In this document: piece after piece, positions 6,632 to 11,857 of the stretch
How positions within the stretch are numbered: position 1 is the stretch's first letter
Layout: the number at the start of each line of letters is the position of its first letter
Assembly: GCA_964579325.1 (NCBI GenBank)
Contig: CAZOHN010000112.1
Location: 1 to 11,857, forward strand
Source: CAZOHN01 sp964579325
Lineage (GTDB): Bacteria; Pseudomonadota; Alphaproteobacteria; Rhodobacterales; Rhodobacteraceae
Reading direction: 5' to 3'
Length of the DNA: 11,857 nucleotides
Notes under the pieces: model-generated
What the model was told of the DNA's origin: nothing
Seen by the model: the letters and a program-made list of their open reading frames with translations, nothing else
The model's database searches: none
Program-made: the position numbers and the translations under genes

Positions 6632-6924
6632 CGACCTCGTACACGTGACACTCGCCGACGCAAAGCACATGTCGTCGGCCCTGCAGGCTCCTGTGCTTAG
6701 GTTGGGGCCGCTTCGCCGGTCAAGGTGTTTCCGGATGGTTCGGATGAACCGTCCCGCCTTCGGCTCGGCCACCGGGCTGTCCGACATTAACCATATGATA
6801 TTAGTATGTTTCGTCAGAGCCGCCGAGGCAGATCGGCGGATTGTTGCTATTCAAAAAGAGGCGGTAGACACAGATGCACCCACAACGGTACCGATACAAA
6901 TAACGCAAAGACAAGGGTGTAGTC
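6632..6924. promoter_or_regulatory. Divergent upstream region of flippase and beta-helix/CBM60 genes
   Basis: About 290 bp separate the two divergent starts, and the right half is clearly AT-richer than the rest of the window. It contains TATGAT (6794-6799), a good -10 match without a clear -35. It also has a hairpin with a 7-bp stem, CCGCCGA (6820-6826) / TCGGCGG (6833-6839), 85 bp before the beta-helix start. Nothing after the hairpin resembles a terminator T-tract, so it may be an operator or a 5' leader structure. Both promoters are expected here, but I cannot place either firmly. Confidence 0.4.
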
Positions 6925-8430
6925 ATGACGATCAACATGCGACCGTCATCCAATAGTATTTGGGTGTCCAAGAATGGTTCTGACAGCAATTCTGGCACTG
7001 CTACCAGCCCGTTTCGAAGCATTCAGAAGGCGATCAACACGGTGGACCCAGGTACCACCATCTATGTCAAGGAAGGAACCTATAACGAGAACGTCGTCAT
7101 TTCGGCTCGCGTAAATACGGATCTGAACGACACGACGGCCACAAAGTCGATCGCACTGGTTTCTGCGGATGGTGCAGGAAAGGCCCATATCGCAGGCCTG
7201 TCGAACACGAAGTCCACCGTCGAGATCCTGGGCATGAAGCATCTCGTGATCGATGGCTTCCGGATTTCGGCCAATACCTTTGCGACCAAGGATCAGGCGC
7301 CCGTGAAGATCACGGGGGCCGCCGAAGCCATAAATAACACGGGTAACATTCACATCATCAACAATATCCTGTCCGGTTCAGGTGTCGATGCCATAAAGGC
7401 TATCAAAACTAATTGGCTCGACATATCAAATAATACTTTCAACGGTAACTTTAAGGAGCAGGTTGTCGATCTGGTCTCCGTCTTTGATTCCGTGCTGTCC
7501 AACAATCGCGTCACCGGCGTTTCGGACAGCGGCTTCGGCGTCAAGGGCGGCTCGACGGATATCGACATCACCAACAACCACTTCACGTTCCGCAGTGCAG
7601 ATGGCAAAGGTCCGGCCATCAAGGTCGGCGGCGAAGGCTTCAACCGGACCACGGCCGACATTCCGGTGCAATTGCGGGGGTTCGAAGCCAAGAACGTCAC
7701 GGTCACGAACAACGTCGTCGAGGACTCCGGCGCCTATGCCGTCGTCCTCCAGGGCGCGCACAATTCGACCGTGCGTAACAATTTCTTCGACAACGCGGGT
7801 CCTTATGCGATGCGCGCTGCCTACAGCGAGTCGCTGTACGGCGAGTCCGAAAACAAGGGGAACGTGATTTCGGGCAATATTCTCGTTCCCGGCAAGAAGC
7901 TGATCCTGGTGCAGTCGGGTGCCGAACTCGGCTCCACAATCGGGAGCAACAGCACCGGATCCTTGTCGAACGTGAAGTTCAGCTACGGGCCGGACGGCAG
8001 CACGACGGCCCCCGCTCCAATCACGGCGCCGCCCGCCCCCGAGAACAATGTCCTCGAGATTCGCGCGGGCGGCACCGGGACCGATGCTGCGGCGCCCCGT
8101 TTTACCGTCGAAGTGGATGGGATTGTCGTCGGCACGCGAACGGTCACAGACCCCGTCTCGCGGTTTCAAGTCAACAACGATTCGCATTATGACAGCTTCC
8201 GGTTCGATCTCGGCACATCCAAGCCGAGCACCGTGGAGATCACCTATATCAACGACGGGCGCTCGGGATCGATCAACCGGGATCTGTTCGTGGATTACAT
8301 CGTCGTCCGCGGAAACGTCTACGAATCCGAGATTCATGGGGATTTTTCCGCGGCGAACGGCAACAGGGCTTTCGACGGCCCGCGCGAAGCCCTCTACGTC
8401 AACGGCACTCTGACTTTCGACTTACTCTGA
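6925..8430 (+). CDS. Right-handed beta-helix protein with C-terminal CBM60-like carbohydrate-binding domain
   Basis: The product has 501 residues. ATG 6925 follows AAGGG (6913-6917), 7 nt away. Residues 12-55 (IWVSKNGSDSNSGTATSPF, then SIQKAI and TIYVKEGTYNENV) are the classic start of DUF1565/pectate-lyase-like helices. Residues about 100-345 carry PbH1 coils (HLVIDGFRIS, IHIINNILSG, WLDISNNTFNG, NVTVTNNVVEDSG, STVRNNFFDNAG). An Ala/Pro linker (about 360-374) leads to residues 376-464, which resemble Ca-dependent xylan-binding CBM60/CBM36 modules: EIRAGGTGTD, FTVEVDGIVVGTRTV, then ITYINDGRSGSINRDLFVDYIVVRG with the usual acidic and Asn residues. A 37-residue tail ends in LTFDLL. No signal peptide and no RTX repeats are seen, although the protein should act outside the cell. 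Substrate and catalysis are unknown; a lyase, epimerase or matrix adhesin are all possible. It is divergent from the flippase. Confidence 0.88.
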   Translation: MTINMRPSSNSIWVSKNGSDSNSGTATSPFRSIQKAINTVDPGTTIYVKEGTYNENVVISARVNTDLNDTTATKSIALVSADGAGKAHIAGLSNTKSTVEILGMKHLVIDGFRISANTFATKDQAPVKITGAAEAINNTGNIHIINNILSGSGVDAIKAIKTNWLDISNNTFNGNFKEQVVDLVSVFDSVLSNNRVTGVSDSGFGVKGGSTDIDITNNHFTFRSADGKGPAIKVGGEGFNRTTADIPVQLRGFEAKNVTVTNNVVEDSGAYAVVLQGAHNSTVRNNFFDNAGPYAMRAAYSESLYGESENKGNVISGNILVPGKKLILVQSGAELGSTIGSNSTGSLSNVKFSYGPDGSTTAPAPITAPPAPENNVLEIRAGGTGTDAAAPRFTVEVDGIVVGTRTVTDPVSRFQVNNDSHYDSFRFDLGTSKPSTVEITYINDGRSGSINRDLFVDYIVVRGNVYESEIHGDFSAANGNRAFDGPREALYVNGTLTFDLL

Positions 8431-8458
8431 TCGCTTCGGCGCTTCCGGAAACCGCAGC

Positions 8459-8474
8459 ATTCCGCGTGCGGAAC
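8459..8474. promoter_or_regulatory. Degenerate parS-like site between convergent genes
   Basis: ATTCCGCGTGCGGAAC matches the 16-bp palindrome of the other two sites at 14 positions (A for G at position 1, T for C at position 9). It lies in the 55-bp gap between the end of the beta-helix/CBM60 gene and the end of parB. It may be a weak ParB site or a decayed copy. Confidence 0.5.
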
Positions 8475-8485
8475 ACACCGTGCGC

Positions 8486-9472
8486 TCAAGTCTGCGGCAT
8501 GGCGGCGAGCGCCTTGGCGAGGGCGGCGGCGACGGTCTCTTCGAGCGCGGGTGAGACGCCGGGACCGTCGAGCGTCACGGTGAGCCGCTGGCCGCGGCAG
8601 CGGCTCTGCAGGGCGATACCGGGGGCGATCTCGTGCCGGGCCGCGGGAGGGGCGGGCGTCCGGGCGGCTCCTGCGGCGAGTTGTTCGAGAAGGGCGATCT
8701 CGGCACTGGCCTCCGCCGGGGCGGTGGCGGCGAGGGTCCTGCGCAAGGCGGCGGCTTCGCCGGCGCGCAGCCGCTCCACCAGCCGCAGGCCGAGCCGTTC
8801 GGGGATGGCCTGGGGGAAGCGGAGCACGTCGTCGAGGGCGTGGTACAGCTCGGCGAAGGCGCGGATGCGCGAGAGTTTGGGCCGGGAGGCGCCGGCGAAG
8901 AGCACGTGCAAGGCGGCGTTCTCGCTCTCGAAGACGCCGCGGGCGGCAGCCCGGGCCGCGACGCGGGCGCGTTCGTACTGGCTGAGCCCGACGCGCAGCT
9001 CGTTCTCCTCGACCATGGCGACATAGGCCGCCGCTGCGGTCTCGGGGCGGCGCACCAGCGCCTGGACCGTGGCGAAGCGTACGTCGCCGGTTTCGGCCTG
9101 GAGCGCCTTGAGCGCGGCGAGGCGGCGCCAGCCGGAAATCAGGCCGTAGGGCAGGGCGCCGGTGACGGGTGTGACTTCGATCGGCGTGCGCTGGCCATGG
9201 GCGCGCAGGCTCTCGCGCAGGGCGGCCATCTCGTCGTCATCGACGGGCAGGCGGTCGCGGCTGAGGTGGTCGGGGGCGATGGCGTCGAGCGGCACGTCAA
9301 GGATGAGCCTGCCCGTCTCGCGGGCGCGGCGCAGGGTTTCGGAGAGTTCCTCGAGGGCGGCAGCCCCGGCAGCTTCGGCAGCGACGCGGGCGATGGGAGC
9401 GGGGGCCATAGCCTGTTCCGCGCGCGGAACATCCGGCGCTATGTCGAGGGGGGTCAAGCGGCGGCGGGCCAT
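8486..9472 (-). CDS. parB: ParB-family plasmid partition protein
   Basis: The product has 328 residues from ATG 9472-9470. The parA stop and parB start overlap by one base (TGATG), so translation is probably coupled; the upstream extension of the open frame lies inside parA and is rejected. Domains in order: a variable N-terminal arm; the ParB/Srx nucleotide-binding domain at about 58-165, with GQRTPIEV (93-100), SGWRRLAAL (113-121, counterpart of the GERRxxA motif used for CTP) and ENELRVGLSQYERAR (156-170); a helix-turn-helix region at about 175-215 that should recognise parS; and an Ala-rich C-terminal dimerisation region. It loads on parS and is moved by ParA ATP cycling to segregate the replicon. 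The codons for residues 15-20 contain a perfect parS-like palindrome. Confidence 0.94.
   Translation of the reverse strand: MARRRLTPLDIAPDVPRAEQAMAPAPIARVAAEAAGAAALEELSETLRRARETGRLILDVPLDAIAPDHLSRDRLPVDDDEMAALRESLRAHGQRTPIEVTPVTGALPYGLISGWRRLAALKALQAETGDVRFATVQALVRRPETAAAAYVAMVEENELRVGLSQYERARVAARAAARGVFESENAALHVLFAGASRPKLSRIRAFAELYHALDDVLRFPQAIPERLGLRLVERLRAGEAAALRRTLAATAPAEASAEIALLEQLAAGAARTPAPPAARHEIAPGIALQSRCRGQRLTVTLDGPGVSPALEETVAAALAKALAAMPQT
9415..9430. promoter_or_regulatory. parS: Candidate parS site 2, inside the parB coding sequence
   Basis: GTTCCGCGCGCGGAAC, a perfect 16-bp palindrome, is identical to the site at 4027-4042. It overlaps parB codons 15-20 (V-P-R-A-E-Q on the minus strand). 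ParB bound here would sit 40-60 bp inside its own gene and could also act on parB expression. Function is inferred from identity with the distant copy. Confidence 0.72.
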
Positions 9473-10872
9473 CAGACGGCCTCCGGCAGAGCTTGGGCCG
9501 CGGCGCGTTCGTCCCGGCGCCAGGCGCCGATGAGCAGGCGCTTGAAGCCCGCATAGGTCTGGTCGAAGGTTTCGCGCCCGCGGGCATAGGTGTCCCGGTT
9601 GAAGTCGCGATAGTCGGCCTCGTAGATCGCACTCGCCTGTTCGCCGGCCTGGCCGACCAGTGCGGTGAAGTCCTGGCGCCAAGGCGAGAGGACGCGGCCC
9701 ATGTAGGCTTGCATCAGGCTCGCGAGTTCAGCTTGCTGGGCGCCGTCGAAGCGCGTGATGACGGCGCGCACCGCATCCCATTCGAAGCGGATCTCGGGGC
9801 GCCCGAGCGCCCGGGCGGCCATGTTCTCGCCGGTTTCGATGGAAGCGAACGTGGCATGGAGCATGTCGAAGAAGCGCCCTGTGGAATCGAATTCGAGGAA
9901 GGAGGCGCCGAGCGGCACGAGGAGGATGTCGGCGGCGGTCAGCCCGTTGATGGTCAGATACCCCAGAGCAGGCGGGGTATCGAGGATGACCACGTCATAG
10001 GCCTCGAGCACCCGGTCGCGGGCGAGCGCGTTCTCGAGCGCTTCCCAGAGTTTCCAGCCGCGCAAGCTCATGCGCCAGACAGGGATCTGGAACTCGGCCC
10101 AGTAGAGGTTGAGCTGGGCGCCGATGAGGTCGATGTTGGGCCAGTGGGTCTTCTGGATCACGTCCTGGGCCGTGCGCCCGAGCGCCTCCGAGAGCATGTC
10201 CTCGAAGGGGAGGGGAGGATCGCCCCGGTCCGCCCGCCGGCGGTTCTCGGCCTGGAGCCCCAGAGCATAGTCGCGCGCGATGAGCGGGAAGACGGTGTCC
10301 CATTCGGTAGCGACGCGCCCGCCGAACATCGAGGTCATCGAACCCTGGCTGTCGAGGTCGATGACGAGGACGCGGTAGCCGTCGAGGGCGGCGGACATAG
10401 CCAGATGCGCCGCTGTCGACGTCTTGCCGACTCCGCCTTTGAAATTCGCCACGGCGCAGATTTTCGCAGGCAGGCCGGCGGGGCGGTAGGGTTTGTATTC
10501 CTTGGCGCGGCTGCCTTCGGCGGCGAAATGAGCGCGCAGCCGCAGCACTTCGTCGAAGGTGAACCATTTGGCCCCGCCCGCCGTCTCGGAGGCGCCTTGC
10601 GGCAAGGCGGGGTTGGCGCGCAGGACCCGGCGGAAATGGGCGGGGGCGACGGGGATGAGGTACTTGGTGATCTCCCAGGTGGAGAAGAGCCGCAGGCGTC
10701 GCAGGCCCCCCGTTTCATGGCCGCGGCTCGCGAGGTCGCGCCGGCCTTCGGCGCAAGCCCGGGCGATGGCGGCGAAATCGGCGGCACTCACCGGAGCGTC
10801 CAGCTCGGCCAGAGCTTCGTCGGGAGAGATGTTGAAGTACGGCGGGGGGGTGTCTTCGGGGCCTTGGGACAT
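9472..10872 (-). CDS. parA: ParA-family partition ATPase with N-terminal DNA-binding domain (type Ia)
   Basis: The product has 466 residues from ATG 10872-10870, with AGG 9 nt upstream. An in-frame ATG at 10887 and an open frame to 11064 exist, but the added residues look non-coding and the 10887 start has its AAGG only 3 nt away. Residues about 1-125 form an N-terminal extension with a helix-turn-helix-like part (FSTWEITKYLIPVAPAHF, RRVLRANPALP), as in ParA proteins that also repress their own operon. The ATPase part has the deviant Walker A KGGVGKT (145-151), A' motif IDLDSQGS (171-178) and Walker B VVILDTPP (294-301). It is the first gene of the parAB operon and works with ParB and parS to position plasmid copies. 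It is transcribed divergently from repA, with the putative origin between them. Confidence 0.95.
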   Translation of the reverse strand: MSQGPEDTPPPYFNISPDEALAELDAPVSAADFAAIARACAEGRRDLASRGHETGGLRRLRLFSTWEITKYLIPVAPAHFRRVLRANPALPQGASETAGGAKWFTFDEVLRLRAHFAAEGSRAKEYKPYRPAGLPAKICAVANFKGGVGKTSTAAHLAMSAALDGYRVLVIDLDSQGSMTSMFGGRVATEWDTVFPLIARDYALGLQAENRRRADRGDPPLPFEDMLSEALGRTAQDVIQKTHWPNIDLIGAQLNLYWAEFQIPVWRMSLRGWKLWEALENALARDRVLEAYDVVILDTPPALGYLTINGLTAADILLVPLGASFLEFDSTGRFFDMLHATFASIETGENMAARALGRPEIRFEWDAVRAVITRFDGAQQAELASLMQAYMGRVLSPWRQDFTALVGQAGEQASAIYEADYRDFNRDTYARGRETFDQTYAGFKRLLIGAWRRDERAAAQALPEAV

Positions 10873-10884
10873 CAGTCTGAGCCT

Positions 10885-10965
10885 CATATGCCTTGTTTTT
10901 AGCAATGTATCACGATTCGCGGCATATGGAAGGGAAACCGGTATCTCATGGCATTTTTCAAGGCA
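10885..10965. promoter_or_regulatory. Inverted repeats upstream of parA, candidate ParA operator
   Basis: CATATGCC (10885-10892) pairs with GGCATATG (10921-10928). An overlapping outer pair, TGCCTTG (10889-10895) and CAAGGCA (10959-10965), has the same centre region but wider spacing. They lie just upstream of the chosen parA start, where type Ia ParA proteins usually bind to repress their own operon. The assignment rests on symmetry and position only. I could not place a convincing parA -35/-10 pair. Confidence 0.45.
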
Positions 10966-11001
10966 AATCAGGGTGCTCTGATGCGGTGCAGGATGTCGGG
11001 G

Positions 11002-11042
11002 CGATTTTTTCGTCGTGTTATTTCGTGTTAGAAACTGTGTTA
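11002..11042. repeat. AT-rich stretch with three GTGTTA repeats, possible unwinding element
   Basis: GTGTTA occurs at 11015-11020, 11025-11030 and 11037-11042 (the first two as TCGTGTTA, 10 bp apart) next to a run of six Ts. This is the most AT-rich patch of the parA-repA interval and lies 65 bp from the iterons. Iteron origins usually carry such a melting region. No consensus DnaA box (TTATCCACA) is visible. Confidence 0.4.
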
Positions 11043-11106
11043 CGGGATCTTGCGCTTTGGGCAAGTGCTTCGAGTCCTTGCCGGAATCCGGTCATTTCGG
11101 CGCCAG

Positions 11107-11167
11107 GCGATTCCGGAACCACGTTGGGGCGATTCCGAAACCACGGCCAAGCGATTCCGGAACCCCG
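11107..11167 (+). other. oriV: Putative replication origin: three iterons upstream of repA
   Basis: Three 17-bp direct repeats: GCGATTCCGGAACCACG (11107-11123), GCGATTCCGAAACCACG (11129-11145) and GCGATTCCGGAACCCCG (11151-11167). The period is exactly 22 bp, about two helical turns, so all face the same side of the DNA. Each differs from the first by one base. Just upstream a related element, CCGGAATCCGG (11081-11091), contains the core in the opposite orientation. The position directly before repA and inside the divergent parA-repA interval fits RepA-binding iterons of an RPA-type plasmid. Confidence 0.82.
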
Positions 11168-11176
11168 AAAACGGCG

Positions 11177-11205
11177 TTGCACCGAGGCGATGCTGTCCCT
11201 AGGCT
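11177..11205 (+). promoter_or_regulatory. Candidate repA promoter
   Basis: TTGCAC (11177-11182) and TAGGCT (11200-11205) are separated by 17 bp. They start 10 bp after the last iteron and about 40 bp before the repA start codon, so RepA bound to the iterons could limit its own transcription. The -10 is weak (3 of 6). Confidence 0.42.
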
Positions 11206-11229
11206 CGGTGTCACTGAAACCACGATAGA

Positions 11230-11245
11230 AAACGGACCACCGTTT
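11230..11245 (+). promoter_or_regulatory. Hairpin directly before the repA start codon
   Basis: AAACGG (11230-11235), loop ACCA, CCGTTT (11240-11245) form a perfect 6-bp stem that ends one base before ATG 11247. The only purine-rich stretch that could serve as ribosome binding site (AACGGA) is inside this stem, so it may restrain repA translation. Confidence 0.45.
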
Positions 11246-11246
11246 C

Positions 11247-11857
11247 ATGGGGCAGAGCGTCACAGGGCCGGCCGCGGGGCTTCCCGCGGCGACGGATTTC
11301 TTCATCTGCGACTTCCTCGGGCCGACGCCCAAGGACGACATGGCGAGCATGGAGCATCCGCTTTTCACGCTCGCCACGCGCCCGGACCGGCGCATCCTGC
11401 GCTATGTCCATGGGGCCGCGGAAATCGAGATCACCCCGTCGGTCAAGGGTCTCGCCACGATTCATGACAAGGACGTGCTGATCTTCTGCGTGAGCCAGCT
11501 GATGGCGGCGGTGAATGCGGGCCGGCCGACGTCGCCGGTGCTGCATCTCAAGGCGCATGACCTGCTGGTGGCGACCAACCGCGAAACCTCCGGCGATGGC
11601 TACCGTCGGCTGCGCGAAGCGCTCGAGCGGCTGGCGGGCACGCGGATCGTCACCAATATCGCCACAGGGGGCGTCGAGAGCACCCGCGGCTTCGGGTTGA
11701 TCGACGCCTGGGAGATCCTGCGCAAGGCCCGCGGCGGGCGGATGATCCATGTGACCGTGACGCTCTCGGACTGGATCTATCGCTCGGTGCTGTCGAAATC
11801 GGTTCTCACGCTGCACCGGGATTACTTTCAGTTGCGCAAGCCGCTGGAGCGGCGGGG
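11247..11857 (+). CDS. repA: RPA-family plasmid replication initiator RepA, 3' end outside window
   Basis: 203 codons are visible, open to the window edge. ATG 11247 is the only usable start, since an in-frame TAG lies at 11226-11228; there is no clear ribosome binding site. Residues 17-40 (DFFICDFLGPTPKDDMASME, then HPLF), the stretch ITPSVKGLATIHDKDVLIFC, the segment LLVATNRETSGDGYRRL, FGLIDAWEIL and LTLHRDYFQLRKPLERR are the conserved blocks of the replication initiator protein A family (RPA, PF10134), common on Rhodobacterales plasmids. It should bind the iterons just upstream and open the origin. A full RPA protein is usually about 350 residues or more, so more than a third is missing here. 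Divergent parA and shared upstream DNA form a standard replication-partition core. Confidence 0.95.
   Translation, partial: MGQSVTGPAAGLPAATDFFICDFLGPTPKDDMASMEHPLFTLATRPDRRILRYVHGAAEIEITPSVKGLATIHDKDVLIFCVSQLMAAVNAGRPTSPVLHLKAHDLLVATNRETSGDGYRRLREALERLAGTRIVTNIATGGVESTRGFGLIDAWEILRKARGGRMIHVTVTLSDWIYRSVLSKSVLTLHRDYFQLRKPLERR

Noticed and set aside
5217..6668. Minus-strand 483-residue ORF overlapping the flippase
   Set aside because: It is an Arg/Ala/Pro-rich shadow frame without membrane segments. The overlapping frame is a clear flippase.
6632..6787. N-terminal extension of the flippase to ATG 6787
   Set aside because: The added 52 residues are polar and contain no family feature. The flippase core begins at RAFIRKLGTLASG, so the later ATGs are preferred.
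7426..8337. Minus-strand ORF opposite the beta-helix/CBM60 gene
   Set aside because: It lacks a ribosome binding site and motifs; the plus-strand product shows clear repeats and domains.
9493..10902. Plus-strand 469-residue ORF opposite parA
   Set aside because: Shadow of parA, whose Walker motifs are intact on the other strand.
10873..11064. N-terminal extension of ParA into the origin interval
   Set aside because: It would read through the inverted repeats and GTGTTA elements and encodes Thr/Asn/His-rich, non-ParA-like sequence.
11107..11167. Short CRISPR array
   Set aside because: Only three 17-bp repeats with 5-bp spacers, upstream of a replication initiator; these are iterons.
1..11857. 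Insertion sequences or transposases
   Set aside because: No transposase or integrase motifs, and no terminal inverted repeats with target duplications, could be seen on either strand.

Overview
The window looks like part of a high-GC alphaproteobacterial replicon, most likely Rhodobacterales (Rhodobacteraceae). The strongest evidence is the right end. There an RPA-type RepA replication initiator is transcribed away from a parAB partition operon, with a short iteron array between them, a layout well known from RepA-type plasmids of that group. The window is cut at both ends. It also contains a 10-N assembly gap at 1517-1526, so the link between the left piece (1-1516) and the right piece (1527-11857) is not proven.

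Layout. Left of the gap is the 5' part of a minus-strand right-handed beta-helix protein that runs off the window, then about 390 bp with no convincing gene. The right piece opens inside a tRNA-Ser gene (only the 3' half is visible) followed by its terminator. Next come an AraC-type regulator with a GyrI-like effector domain, a TetR repressor divergent from a VOC/glyoxalase-fold gene with two paired operator candidates between them, and a 500-bp gene-poor stretch holding a perfect 16-bp palindrome. A surface-polysaccharide-like group follows: a sulfotransferase (preceded by a possible 22-codon leader ORF), a convergent Wzx-like flippase, and a second beta-helix protein with a C-terminal CBM60-like carbohydrate-binding domain. 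The window closes with parB, parA, the putative origin and the first 203 codons of repA.

How it fits together. ParA, ParB and three copies of the palindrome GTTCCGCGCGCGGAAC (two perfect, one 14/16) form a self-consistent partition system; one copy lies inside the parB reading frame. Three 17-bp iterons spaced exactly 22 bp apart lie just upstream of a plausible repA promoter. The cargo (flippase, sulfotransferase, two beta-helix proteins) suggests export and modification of an extracellular polysaccharide. This recalls the known RepA-type biofilm plasmids of roseobacters, although no glycosyltransferase is visible here. I see no clearly new defence or mobile system. The most interesting items are the inferred parS set, the tRNA fragment on a plasmid-type contig, the paired TetR operators, the possible leader ORF and the beta-helix/CBM60 protein.
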